Shown piece by piece: positions 34,989 to 47,387 of a stretch of 64,000 bases of DNA. The stretch is from Siphonodentalium dalli. Its lineage: Eukaryota > Mollusca > Scaphopoda > Gadilida > Siphonodentaliidae. Numbering within the stretch: position 1 is the first letter of the stretch; every line of letters begins with the position of its first letter. The DNA is taken from contig CP136061.1 of the NCBI GenBank assembly GCA_032622095.1, positions 221,187,148 to 221,251,147 on the forward strand, given 5' to 3'. A program made the translations under genes and the position numbers. The notes under the pieces are model-generated. The model saw nothing but the letters and a program-made list of their open reading frames with translations, was not told the DNA's origin and made no database searches.

Positions 34989-37964
34989 TATATAGATATC
35001 AATATACGGAAGTCTCCGTTACTCTTCTATATAACGGACCTTCATTCAAAAGATGTCCTACATATACAGGTCGAGCATGGGGATTCACGTGAACCCTTGA
35101 ATGTGATTAATCATCTGACATGTCCGCGATTAATCTGTCTTCAAAATTATATATCATTTACCTTGAATAAAAAAGGCGAAGTGATGATATATCGTTTAAT
35201 GTATTGTATTTAATGTATACATGCATTTTCTAATTGCGCGACAGATCGAAATTCTCTGTTTGTTTACTTATAAATCTCGTTGCTTTGATATCTAACGAAC
35301 CTCTGATATAAGCATATTTTATATCAACATTCTTGGGAAATGCTGTCCTCTATGTTCGTATACGCAAAGCATCCATTTGTCCTAATCCGAAGACATACAA
35401 GGAAGAAAATTCCCGCGCACGATTCTGGGAGTAAAGTCCGTTACGTAATGGTTAGAGCACAAGAATTGTTCTTCACCAGAATCAATCGAGTCGAAGACGA
35501 TATTTATTCTGGTAAAGAACAATTCGCGTGCTCCAGCACAATTGATCCCACATAATGCAATAAACTGGAAATGTGCCGTGCGCTGTCCGCGATTGGACAC
35601 AATAGCCGGTTAGACACGCCCAAAACGTGATTAACATGAATTGATCGCCGTTGAATGTGAATAGATATGTCCGAAACAACACGGACTGGTCCCAATTTGA
35701 AGCGCCCGTGCGATTTGTCTGTTATGAGTTGCGGGTGCCTAACAATGGGATAATCATTGAACCATTCCTTCGCCAGCCTTGGGAATGGACCTATCCGTAG
35801 GTACCGCCCCAATTTCAATTATAGCCAATGAGCCGATAGCTTAATCGCCGAAGCGACATGTGCCTGCCTAGTGATATGAAAGACACAACAAGCGGCTCCT
35901 TAACAACCATTGTAAGCCATAGGAAATTTAAGAACACGAGAGCAAAATATGTGTTAAAAAGCTACAATGGTGTTGAAATGTACATGGGGAACATGTCCGG
36001 TTGACGAACGATAATTATACACATGTTTTAGTTCGGTTTCCTAAATAAAAAAGTAACTAAGACATCTGTTTACGTTGGATTAAACAATGCCAACGACCAC
36101 ACTCGGATCCTAATGTTATTTACATTCCAATATTAATATAACAGATTTCAAACTAAAACGTGGAAATAGTAGTCCCGATCGATGATGCGTTATGAATATT
36201 AATTGTGCCGCGAGTATTTGTTTTATGTGAAGTGTTTTCGTTATAAATATATACATGTGTTGCTGTTATAACACCGTGGTAATATTGAGTTCAAACGTCT
36301 GCTATTCACACTAACCTGTAGGATCTCCTGCGAAAGTTTTACTGAATCCATTTGAGAATCTAAAGCTTCCTCCATATTAATGCGACAATGTACATATAAA
36401 TGAGAATCAACAGATGTTTTCCAAGAGAATTACACGAAATTTCACACATTGCACGTGCTTCGCGGTGTATACATGCAACCTGAACCGAACGAGTTCACTT
36501 TGTGCCATTGTTGCCACATGACAACAAGTAACTGACTCCATGATAGTCGGCGTTTTCTTTAATGTACTTTAGTGACGGCAAAATAGGATGTGGCATTTTA
36601 AAAGACCATTATTTGATAATCCTTTGCATCCGGTCTGATGTCACCGGAGCTCATGCATGACGCTCGGTGTATGGGAAACTGATATCGTTATATTTATTTC
36701 GACAAAAGAGAGATTATAGATTATTTACCACATGTACACCTCCGTTTGGTTTATTATTTGGTTTATATACACACATAGGTATCTTGAAAATCGTAAAACT
36801 CAGAAAGAAGCTATATTATCGTGTTACATGACGTTTAACAACACAGTCCGTTCTCATCGGAAGCCATTTTAGTAATGAATATGTAGCGAGATTGAGATGG
36901 CTTGTGGCGCTTAGTAACAGTAACCATGTAGCCTATTGGTGTACTTTACCAAAAATCAGGGAACGATTACAACAATGGGATTGTGCTCTAAAGAAGAATA
37001 ACGGGAGGGGACTCGGTCCAAAAAACAGCATCAACCCAACCGCTATCACAAGCTGCTGTGGACCGAGAAGACTTGGCTAACGATTCGTCAGCTTCGTTAT
37101 TTAAAAAAAGTGCGACCTTTCATTATTATTATATAGACAGTTGAGATATTATTATAAGGTTTAGTGAAGGACAAAATGCAGGCATGACTCAAATCGAGAT
37201 GAGCTTTGGGGAGGACGGTCAGCACGGACATGAATTCATTTGCTCGTTCTGGTATTCGACATTGGCTACATCAGACAGCTGTTCGTCGCGGCATTTTGAC
37301 ATCGAACGGAATTGATTGCGAATATTAACGAAACTGATACTGTTTACAATACCAGAAATGGGCCCCATTATAAACGCATGATCGGACAGAGTGATAACTA
37401 ATCCCGGCTCGAGCATGATTAATTCTAATCGCATATAAGATCATGGTTCCTTCTCGTTTCGACTGATTGGACATGCGTGCAATCCTAACTTCGAACGCAA
37501 AACCGAGATCTAATTCCTAAATCCAACACTACGTATATATGCATGATGGCTGTAAACATTATCATCATATATATCAAAGATCTTATTTCAAATTATCAAT
37601 GCTATACATCGTCTATATATATAGAGTCTAAACACTACCATTTCAAGAAAGCAGACGAACTGGGTTAGTTTAGCACCCGGACGCCATTTTCCTCATCCAG
37701 CAGTTGGGGGGGGGGGGGGTCACATGTTTTAAAATGATCAGTCATGCATTATCGTCTAATTTTGTGGGTGTGGTCTCGGCTGTCGGTTTCGTCAGGTTCT
37801 CGTCGTCTGCATCGTCTTGTAACATATATAGGGTGGAATATACACAGGACTCACCCCTCTATGTTAACTGGTATTCGGGAGTCTGGGGAGGGGTATAGGG
37901 GTGATACCCTTATTTTTCTTATAATAGATGTCGTGACGTTTGCAGAGATACATGCGGAGTAACG
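34989..37964. other. Mostly single-copy non-coding stretch
   Basis: A hairpin is noted separately at 35455-35532. G14 lies at 37706-37719. Higher-complexity segments at 35090-35140 (two GATTAATC cores around CTGACATG) and 37200-37450 (CTGTTTAC, ACTAATCCCGG, GATTAATTC) could be regulatory but are unproven. Frames at 36892-37080 and 37219-37434 have no recognised domain. Confidence 0.4.
35455..35532. repeat. Imperfect hairpin
   Basis: GAGCACAAGAATTGTTCTTC near 35455 pairs with AAAGAACAATTCGCGTGCTC ending near 35532. ACCAGAAT and ATTCTGGT extend the stem. The loop is about 15-20 nt. Confidence 0.6.
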
Positions 37965-38165
37965 ACTTTCATAAAGATACGGGCAGCCTTCGCTGTGGGT
38001 ATAGCTGTTTTTAGAATAGTCATATCCGCTAAAATCTCCATAAACAGAAAGAATATTAAATAATAGACATATATTGTTCTTATACCAATCATAAATTGCA
38101 TGTTATTGTCACGTTTGTACGCTTTGTTATGCTAACGAACATCAAAAACGTCACAGAACCGTCTG
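37965..38165. mobile_element. Half copy of the TTAA foldback MITE
   Basis: AAAGATACGGGCAGCCTTCG, then GGGTATAGCTG, ACAGAAAGAATATTAAA and ATTGTTCTTATACCAAT follow the left half of 18345-18716. The right half is not found, and the TTAA border is not intact. Confidence 0.65.
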
Positions 38166-39916
38166 TTATAGACAAACACTTGGAACTACCGGATCGTCCG
38201 ATGAAAATGTTCCGTTGCGCTGTATTATTTTCTCCTAACCTATATATGGTAATACATACCAAATAAGGAATTTACCATTAGTAGTATTGTGAGTTGTAAG
38301 TTGTATACGCACCAAATTAGGAGTTTTACAACCGACGTATAATGCGCGCGAATCTAAATAAGGAAATACGCAATATCGTAACTGCTTATAAATTAAACAA
38401 TCCACTGCGCTTTTTGCGAGAAACCAAACAACACTCGCCCTGAATTTTCTCGGACACAAAGTGTGTTTTGTGAATAATATCGCTTTCATATCATCATTAT
38501 GCTATACTGTTAGTATATTCTTGAGGAAATTATCATAATTTGATAAATGTTTTTTTCTAAATTATAACCTACACCGAAGGTAGCCCGCCCCTTTAATGCA
38601 ACATATAAACCGATATGAAAGAAAAAAACAAGGACCCCTGTGCCGGCAGATAAATTTTATACATTGATTCCTGAGGCAATATCATCACCACCCATATGCA
38701 TCGAGTCAGCAGGGAACTGACAGTTCTTCAAATCGAATGATATAATACATTTTATTTCATAAGAATTGATGGGCAACAATTAGCCTTGTAATATTAGCTA
38801 AACATGAACTATTGGCACGCTCCAATTATATCTGATAAGCGGCAGACGAGAAATGGCAATTCCGTTACCACGATGCAGAATTCCGTTAACCCCTCCGCAG
38901 AACGCAGAAGAAAATTCATATTAATATTTTCATCCAATTTGGTAGTTAATAATGAAATTTTGATGTTATGTTGTATCAGTTGGGTCAGTTATATTACTAT
39001 TAGTTGAAACGTGCTGTGGGGCGTGACTATATTTAGGGGGTCTCCGCTTGATGGGGCGTCCACTGTCCTACTTGGAACTTCAAACTGCCCCCTTCTTAAA
39101 TTGTCATTTTTGGCTAATGCGAACAATTAGATGAAAAACCATTATCTGTACAAACCACATAAATTGTAAAATGAATTAGTAAGCTGAATTTTAGGGGTGC
39201 TGTTCCAACGGGTACACATGTTTGGAAAATGTGCTCAAGGGTACACATGGTTTGTTATCGGCGCTTATAGGTATACAGTTGTGTCAAAGTGTTACTGGAG
39301 CCCGTCAGCAATTATTATTTTTGCAGTTAATTCTAATTTTCATTGGGACGTAAACAATTATTCTAGCAAAAATCGAGACAGAAGTAAAAACTAAATAATG
39401 TTATTTCGAACGAGATTTCAAAACCTGAATGTGTACCCGTCGGCACAGTTTTTTAATGACCCTTTCAGCTTTATTAATTATGCCTGCGATGGACAAGTCT
39501 TGATTTAGTATGTCTGACTTTTGCAGAATCACGAGAATAAGGTCCCCATGCATGCAGAGTGTGAATTTAGTGAAGCTATCCACACAGCGGGCTAGAATAA
39601 CCAAATTCACCCTAGCCCTGGGGATCTCATTCTGCTTAGGCCTTATCTTCTGGGAAGTATCTATATATAATATCAAATTAACATTGTTTTTAGATACGTT
39701 TGCCCTTCTGTTCAGTTACTATATCTCCTAATTTGCAAAAAGGTAAGTTGCATAATCGGGTGACTATAACGGGCGAACATCACGAACTTCATGAAACCGG
39801 GGAACTTCAATCTGATCCTATATGTATATAGGTCTCACATAGCAGTTGAGGTCTACAAGCATGCAGAATGAGGTTCCCAGATTACTCTCGATGAAAGGGT
39901 TTCCCTTTTAAGGATG
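38166..39916. other. Non-coding stretch
   Basis: Frames at 38235-38489 and 39401-39676 (minus) have unremarkable composition. The second includes a basic C-terminal segment, but I recognise no family. Repeated GGGTACACAT phrases occur near 39208 and 39239. Confidence 0.4.
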
Positions 39917-40020
39917 TCCCGGTAGCCGATTTGGGGGGGGTGGTAGCCGTGGATAATATCGTCACAGTCTGGGCTAGGCGAGGTTGACGCGGGTTCGAAC
40001 CCCGACATCTGATCGATACA
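39917..40020 (+). repeat. tRNA-like SINE head
   Basis: A polymerase III B-box match, GGTTCGAACCC, lies at 39992-40002. An A-box-like TGGTAGCCGTGG lies about 50 bases upstream (39941-39952). The cloverleaf is not intact, so a functional tRNA is unlikely. A tRNA-derived SINE or tRNA pseudogene fits better. The tail is not defined. The downstream 100-250 bp has two CTTTAAGTCATCTGAGGT-like phrases near 40137 and 40240. Confidence 0.5.
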
Positions 40021-41849
40021 TTGTCATTTTGATAAGACATGAGAATTGTTTGTTACCTCTGTGCACCAATTTTCCCACACATTTTATGAGCTGATAATAA
40101 ATGCTCATTATTAATCATGCAATTTAGCAGTCCCTCTTTAAGTCATCTGAGGTCGAAGGCTATCTCATGACATTTCACTGGCCATTTGACCAATGTGTAC
40201 CAATTTCCCTACATATATTCAAATATTCATATGCCCCTTTAAATCGTCTGAGGTAACAAAGTTAACATGCCAGCAGGAAAATATTTCACCGCTGCACCAC
40301 TGATAACGATATAAGAAAGTCGGTAAACGATGTGCGGAGTTTGACCGGAATTTATGAAGGATGCCGCTGAAACCATGCATGCACACTCGTCTTTAGAAGG
40401 TAACTTATTTTTCAGTCAAAATATCACCTTGATAACCTTTGGGAAACGCATTATCTCAGGTTGTCTTGTACCGATTGGCCTGAAATTCTTAGTGTCGTTT
40501 TCTAAGAGGTGACTCAGGACATGGTAACAATTTGGGCGCAATCGGACAAGGGGGTGATACATTTTAAACGCGCAAACATCGTGACAGACATACAGTTGGC
40601 TTTTATATATAGATAGATGCATGTCATGTAAGGCACAGCCTGGCAAAATCAAAGGAAACTTGTACTATAATAACGGATATATATACGTCGTACGGTATAT
40701 ACTCAAGTAGTACATATCAAATACCAGTATACTGTAGGAGTATATACCACCGGTTGTACTGTAGGTCACACATGGGTGTTGTGGGTGGATACATATACAA
40801 CATTTAAAAATTCCTGACCGTATTTCGGTCATAAAGGTTATCATGCGTCGACGCAGGTTAGGGTAACATGCACTCTAGTACTAAATGGAGAAAAGTGTGT
40901 CTGTAGTGTCAGGTATATATATAGAGCTGATATGTTTAAATCGGTCACTGTGGCACAGTTCCGCCTTCGGTATTTTGTTTATTTATACCCGTCGAGAGCG
41001 CAATCGTTTTGATATGCGCCGTGTAATGCTTGATACAAGAGCGATTTATAAACAGCGCTGTTGTGTGTATTCTGACAATCAAGAATGCCAGCGTTTAGCT
41101 TAATCAGCAGTTTTCCCCTTTCGTCTCGGTCTTAAGTACTCAGTTGAGTGCTGGTCGAGTTTGATCATGTTCTTTATACATGCTCTTAGTTGAGCTCAGA
41201 TATGCATATATACTGGTACGTGTTAAAAGGAAGCTTTTTTTCTGGAGTTGAAAGCATGGCTGATATACTGGTGGTTATGGCGGTGTATATTAGTACGTTC
41301 CTTATAGAGCTCAGTGCAAACATTTAGTGTTTACTGTTTTCAATATAAGGCTCAGGTCCTGAATATCTGAAAATATGACAGTTGACATTATTTATGCCAA
41401 AAAAATCAATCTGGGAATTTGTCTTTAAATCTTGTGTTTTCGTAACTAATGCCAGAACCGCACTAAAGATACTGCCATTTTCCACACCGCACCACAAAAT
41501 TGAAACTTCACGACAAAGGGTTAACAAATGGTTAACTTATGTGCCAATGGTCATGTTACCTATGGGAATTTAATATAGGGAAGACGTGCGCTGTATTTTT
41601 TTGTATAAAAATAAAACATACAAGGATACGCACCTCCCGTATCCGCTGCATCGAGGGCACTCGAACCACATTTACAACAATTACGACATTGTAAGGGAAC
41701 ATTCCGCACATGCAGTTTGTGCGCGAAGTGGACCTGGTCGTCGGTCGACACAATATACCAAAACTATAGTTCCCTATAACAACTCCATCGACACAAGTAT
41801 AGTGCTAAGTTTTAGAGTGTTGTCCGAGGTAGACCATGTTCCTATTCCA
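40021..41849. other. Non-coding stretch
   Basis: No repeat family or gene recognised. Frames at 40885-41103 and 41586-41870 are short and lack domain support. Confidence 0.45.
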
Positions 41850-42236
41850 TATTATATATTTGAGTACTGAGTATACAACATCTTCAACATAAGAATTTAC
41901 CCTGGCCTTTCAGAAGTTGCATAAATATGGCTGATTTCCTGGTAGAGATTGTACATGCGACGCGGACATGCATGGTCGCTACAAAAAAAAAAACAGTTTC
42001 CGCGGTCCATAAGAACATCGATATATTAATTTTGTCTTTCCTCCCGGTTTTAGAAACCATCGAAGATCGGTATAAAAGTGGACCAACAGGCTAGACTGAT
42101 GTAATGGTTGAACCATTTGTCAAAATTAAGGTAAATATTCCAGCATTACGAATCTTCTATATGCCGATACATTCTATTCAAAACCCATTTAAAAGTACAT
42201 AATCCGATTCGATTGTCCCCGTATCATCAGATTCTA

Positions 42237-42259
42237 CCACCACCACCACCACCACCACC

Positions 42260-42319
<60 letters not shown>
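42237..42319. repeat. CCA/CAA microsatellite
   Basis: Consecutive CCA triplets change to CAA triplets. The copy at 46611-46672 in the second duplicon is about 20 bp shorter. Confidence 0.9.
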
Positions 42320-42649
42320 ATTAACAACATTCTTTCCAAAGACGCTTTAGTTATCACAATCGATTAATTACCAAAAAAATAATGCTAACCACTGTCAACT
42401 CTAGTATAAAATTTTCCAAAACGTGTTGTATATCAACATTTTGTTCAATGCAATTTGGTATCGAAAGTATGTCGGCCGGCTCGTCGAATATTTGTTAGGC
42501 CGCCAAATATTCCAAGAGCATGGGTGGTGAAAAATAACAGATTTAAAAAATCGATGTCTGATAACTGAGTTTTGATGGGTGGGTTCCTCAACTTGAATCT
42601 GATTTTTTTTTTACCCGAAGCCAAAGAAATAGTAAATTAGGAGCGTTAA

Positions 42650-43671
42650 TCATGAATTCCAGCGTGACGGAATCACCAAATTTTACGGAATTTCACTTTT
42701 CTGTGGCCTATAAAATCTAAAATTATGACCAGTAGGGTACCGCTTAAAATGAAAAACATTGTACATACTATACTAAGTTGTTTAGTTATATACAATTATA
42801 TGTGTATTTAAGTATCATCTCACTCTGGGTCAAATTGTGTCCGTGACGGAATCACCAAAAAAGTGCCATCAATATATGAGGGTATAGGTCCGTACTATTG
42901 AAGAACCCTGCTCATTCAGCCAGGCTGACCTGGAAAAAAGTTCTCAATGAGCAAAGTAGATACATTATACTTGCAGAAAAAAAGCCGCATTGTCACACAC
43001 TTGTGTGTATATTACTAGTTAACTCGGTTTGTTCGCCGTGACGGAATCACACAACGGGCGTGACGGAATCACCGTGCGATTTTTTTAGGTATAGTTTTTT
43101 TGTGTAACAAGTGCGGACATTGTCATAAAAGCATAAAACTTGGCACATGTGTATATTAGGTCCCACTTATTATTTTCAGATATGGGGGCAATCACGAAAA
43201 TACTTTCTATGGCAACGGTTGCTATGCGACTGTTTTACCTTAGCAACGGGTTATTGGTAGGGGTTAAACCGTCATTTTACTAAAATATATGTGCAAAAAG
43301 GGGATACTATGGTAATTGAGGCAGATTGTGATATGGGAAATGTGACAAAAATAACATTTCCACACATGCCTCACTATTAACCTAGAATGACCCTTGAGCT
43401 GCTTGAAAATGATATTTTGGTTCATTTGACCTTATTTGGCAAAATATGAAAATATGCGTTGACTGCGCATGCGCGCATCATTGATCCCCAGTCACACAAT
43501 ATCTGGTGTTTAAGAGATTGTATAGTGAGGGCAATGACCATTCCAAAATATATTCATTGGATAGTAATATAATGAAATACAGAAGAAGCAACAACATTCC
43601 CCGATGACATGCTTATGATGCAAATACCCATTATCGGTATCCATGGCCGCTTTTTCGTGGAATTCATTTAA
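42650..43671. mobile_element. TTAA-target insertion, 1.0 kb, copy 1 only
   Basis: The uninterrupted site in copy 2 reads GCGTTAATTCGG (around 46973-46984). Here TTAA is duplicated at 42646-42649 and 43668-43671. The ends carry a short inverted repeat, CATGAATTCCA on the left and TGGAATTCAT on the right. Inside, the motif GTGACGGAATCAC occurs four times, at 42664, 42843, 43038 and 43060. There is no transposase-like frame. The superfamily is uncertain (piggyBac-like or Kolobok-like by target site). Confidence 0.8.
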
Positions 43672-43992
43672 TTCGGATTATGTATATATATCTTTAAACT
43701 CATCAATCTCTATCAATCTGTTCACTTGGCAAACGATCTTGAGTAATTGTGAGTTGGGTTGAACCACGGGGGTCGCCGCACGCAGTGACATAACGCCGTA
43801 ATGACGTTTATTAAATATGCACAGATGAAGTCTTCGGATTTAAGCGAAGCTTCAGCGTAAAGCTTCCAGAACACCCCCTCGAGTGTTCTTATAATGGCTG
43901 TTATATGAAAGGGCGAAGTAACTACATTAGCCTAAATTAACCCTGTGAATCCGAGCGGCCATCGTGCAAATATATCCTGATGTTATGTATAT

Positions 43993-44190
43993 CCCTGTCA
44001 TGACTGGAGTTTCCTGAAATTTTGCGACTGTGTCAAAGCATGATCTTATTTAAGTATGCGAGTCTCCCATATAGGGAGCATCGCATTTATAAGAGAATAC
44101 ATTGGCCTAACAATATTTACCTTGACCTTGTAAGCCAGTGCATTAGTTATCTGATATATGAGAGGCTCCATGCGGGAGACGAGAAATTGA
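43993..44190. mobile_element. Truncated TTAA-type MITE (family of 1224-1484) in copy 1
   Basis: It starts CCCTGTCATGACTGGAG and continues with the family interior, including TATAAGAGAATACATTGG and CCTTGTAAGCCAGTGCATT. Outer TTAA borders are absent or decayed. It holds the pre-insertion site for the Helitron found in copy 2. Confidence 0.72.
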
Positions 44191-45663
44191 ACAATTTAAG
44201 TGATACATAAGGCATATATTGCATCTGGGTGTTGGGGTAGATTATTTGAACACTATAACGGTAATGGCAATTTTTTTCAAAACTAAATCTTTCAGAAAAA
44301 TAGAAAATAAGTTACATTTTCATACTGGTTTATTTTCTTGGAACGATATTGTTGGATCAAATTCAATCATTTAAAAAAAATACCTGGTTTTCAAGTTTTC
44401 CTGCCATTATTTAACTAATTAACTAATGAGTGTTTTCGGTCACAATGATAGCCTACATTATTTGCGATTTGCAACTGCAGAAATTTTGAAATATTTGTTC
44501 TATTAGAAAAATGTCACCTATAATGAATTAACCCCCTTTGCAATCTACATATTGTTCAGAAAGTGGTCAAGTTTACTATAAATTCAAATTAATAATCTGA
44601 AGTCTTTCGAAGTTTCGAGTTTGTAGCTTTGAGGATCTGAATATGTTAGGGTTAGTGTGAAACAATTGGTCACATCAGCGCCACCTTAGTATGTGTCATG
44701 GCCATCATGCATTGGTAATAATAAATAGCTATCTACGGGGGTTATCACGTGACCTTGAAATTAACATGTGTCTTGGCACTCTTGGGTAATATCATCTCGA
44801 ATAACAAGCACGGTGTGTCTTATCAGCGCGAACAGGCGCCTTGTTTCGATTAGGGCTGATACATGGTCAGTGCCATGTGGTTTGTGTCCGGACCTTCGTT
44901 ACAATTATCATAGAAATTATAGATTATTAGAGCTTAGTTACTTCTGATTAACACGACGGTTCTGTTCGTGGCGTTCATTAATTTGAAATTGGATACACAT
45001 TCCAGGGGATATATACCATGGGTGTGACTTCAACTCATCATTGATCTCTTTTAAAGATACGTGTATCGGGAGTGCTCGGGAAACGAACTTGTGACCACAA
45101 AATGACCCCATGGATTTTATAGCTCAATCTAATTTGCCACGCACAATCAGTGATTTCAGGCGGTTCCGATTGTTGACGAAGTTTTCCGAACGTGGGCGAG
45201 GTTTTCCGATTTATCCAATAAGTTCACAGTTGTCGTGCCTGTCCAGGAATCAGATTGTATAGAATTATGCTATTATGTCTTGCGCGCTTTCCGAGAAAAC
45301 GAAAAACAAAAGCAAGCTTCCAGTGACGACGGTGAAGCCAATTTCCTATCTTTGGCGAGACTGCATGGACAAGACATTTGAGTCAGACTGAAGACACGTG
45401 TTCAATGTCCTGCAGAGAGGCGCCGGAAGGCAGATAATCTGTTGGAGTAGAAACCTTTAGATTTTTAATAGGACTTGGAAGTGTTTTGAGGTTTTCGATT
45501 AATGACGAGGTTTCCAACTTTTCGGATTGTTGACGAGGTTTCCCGATTGGCCCAAACAGTCTGATTCCATTCCGAATAATTGTAGGTGGCAATAATGAAT
45601 TAGGTTTTAAGAGTTGTGCCGTTTGGCGATGCCAAGAAAACGATACACCGAAGCGGTGGTGCA

Positions 45664-46230
45664 TTATTTAATGAGTGTTTGTTTTTGACGCATCGCTATA
45701 AAGAGCGTCTGTTTACCATTCAACGTTATTAGCATCTGCAGAGAGATATACGGGAACATTGAGTGGTTTCCTATGCGGGGAGATTTATTGGATGCCATAG
45801 TACTCCTACAGCATCATTGTTATAGTATGTCTGGGCGTGTATAGACATGAGCGTGTTGTGTTCCTAAGAACGCGGAGCGTGTTGTGTTCCTAAGAACGCG
45901 GATCGGGTAAGTTTTTTCCGCCCTAGGTGAGCTCAAACTTCGTATATAAGTGTAAAAACACACGGGGATCGTCGACTTCGCATTGTGTGAAACATATTCT
46001 TATGTCTGTCGTTCCTCGTTTTTCATCGGGTCAGTCTTAACCTTCAAACGGGTACCCACAAATTATATATTGTGACCCCGACATGACCTTGACCTTGAAA
46101 ATGATCAATTCAAGGTCAAATCGGGTAAAATATTGAAAAACCCAATATTAACTCATTGAAAAACACAAACAAAACATAAAACATTGTCATGTTTCTGACC
46201 AAGCACGCCAGTGGTGGGCTAACCTGCTAG
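45664..46230 (+). mobile_element. Helitron 3' region between the two duplicons (Heli-B type)
   Basis: It ends GGGCTAACCTGCTAG at 46230, and copy 2 of the duplication starts at the next base. Internal phrases AGACATGAGCGTGTTGTG, CCGCCCTAGGTGAGCTC and CAAACGGGTACCCACAAA match 33900-33990. A clear TC start is not visible, so the 5' part may be lost. A 27-bp direct duplication around GCGTGTTGTGTTCC occurs near 45850-45900. Confidence 0.65.
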
Positions 46231-46610
46231 TATTATATATTTTAGTACTGAGTATACAACATCTTCAACATAAGAATTTACCCTGGCCTTTCAGAAGTTA
46301 CATAAATATGGCTGATTTCCTGGTAGTGATTGTACATGCGATGCGGACATGCATGGTCGCTACAAAAACAGTTTCTGCGGTCCATAAGAACATCGATATA
46401 TTAATTTTGTCTTTCCTCCCGGCTTTAGAAACCATCGAAGATCGGTATAAAAGTGGACCAACAGGCTAGACTGATGTAATGGTTGAACCATTTGTCAAAA
46501 TTACAGGTAAATATTCCAGCATTACGAATCTTCTATATGCCGATACATTCTATTCAAAACCCATTTAAAAGTACATAATCCGATTCGATGGTCCCCGTAT
46601 TATCAGATTA

Positions 46611-46626
46611 TACCACCACCACCACC

Positions 46627-46658
<32 letters not shown>

Positions 46659-46672
46659 CAACAACAACAACG
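46611..46672. repeat. CCA/CAA microsatellite, shorter allele
   Basis: The paralogue of 42237-42319, with fewer triplets. Confidence 0.9.
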
Positions 46673-47282
46673 CTTTAGTTATCACAATCGATTAATTACC
46701 AAAAAAATAATGCTAACCACTGTCAGCTCTAGTATAACATTTTCCAAAACGTGTTGTATATCAACATTTTGTTCAATGCAATTTGGCATCGAGAGTATGT
46801 CGGCCGGCTCGTCGAATATCTGTTAGACCGCCAAATGTTCCAAGAGCATGGATGGTGAAAAATAACAGATTTCAAAAATCGATGTCTGATAACTCTGAGT
46901 TTTGATGGGTGGGTTCCTCAACTTGAATCTCAATTTTTTTTACCCGAAGCCAAAGAAATAGTAAAGTAGGAGCGTTAATTCGGATTATGTATATATATCT
47001 TTAAACTCCTCAATCTCTATCAATCTGTTCACTTGGCAAACGATCTTGAGTAATTGTGAGTTGTGTTGAACCACGGGGGTCGCCGCACGCAGTGACATAA
47101 CGCCGTAATGACGTTTATTAAATATGCACAGATGAAGTCTTCGGATTTAAGCGAAGCTTCAGCGTAAAGCTTCCAGAACACCACCTCGAGTGTTCTTATA
47201 ATGGCTGTTATATATGAAAGGGCGAAGTAACTACATTAGCCTAAATTAACCCTGTGAACACGGGCGGCCACCGTGCAAATAT

Positions 47283-47387
47283 ATCCCTTTCATGACTGGA
47301 GTTTCCTGAAATGTTGCGACTGTGCCAATGCATTATCTTGTTTAATTATGCGAGTCTCCCTTAGGGAGCATCGCATTTATAAGAGAA
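47283..47387. mobile_element. TTAA-type MITE fragment split by a Helitron
   Basis: CCCTTTCATGACTGGAG begins the left part. The remainder resumes at 50233 with TACATTGGCCTAAC. The uninterrupted paralogue is at 43993-44190. Confidence 0.78.

Larger units (their letters stand above)
41850..45663. repeat. Segmental duplication, copy 1
   Basis: Sequence from TATTATATATTTGAGTACTG to AGCGGTGGTGCA is repeated at 46231-52276 with few substitutions; several stretches over 100 bp look identical by eye. It contains a CCA/CAA microsatellite (42237-42319), a 1,022-bp insertion missing from copy 2, a MITE fragment (43993-44190), and the start of the degenerate repeat expanded in copy 2. The empty Helitron site is between 44097 and 44098. 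Confidence 0.9.

Noticed and set aside
39401-39676. 91-codon minus-strand frame with a lysine/arginine-rich end
   Set aside because: No known family, and an overlapping plus-strand frame is equally open.
39917-40020. A functional tRNA gene
   Set aside because: The B box is good, but acceptor and anticodon stems do not form a proper cloverleaf. It is called a SINE head instead.
41511-41531. A TTAA-type element end (AAAGGGTTAA)
   Set aside because: No second terminus was found within a reasonable distance.
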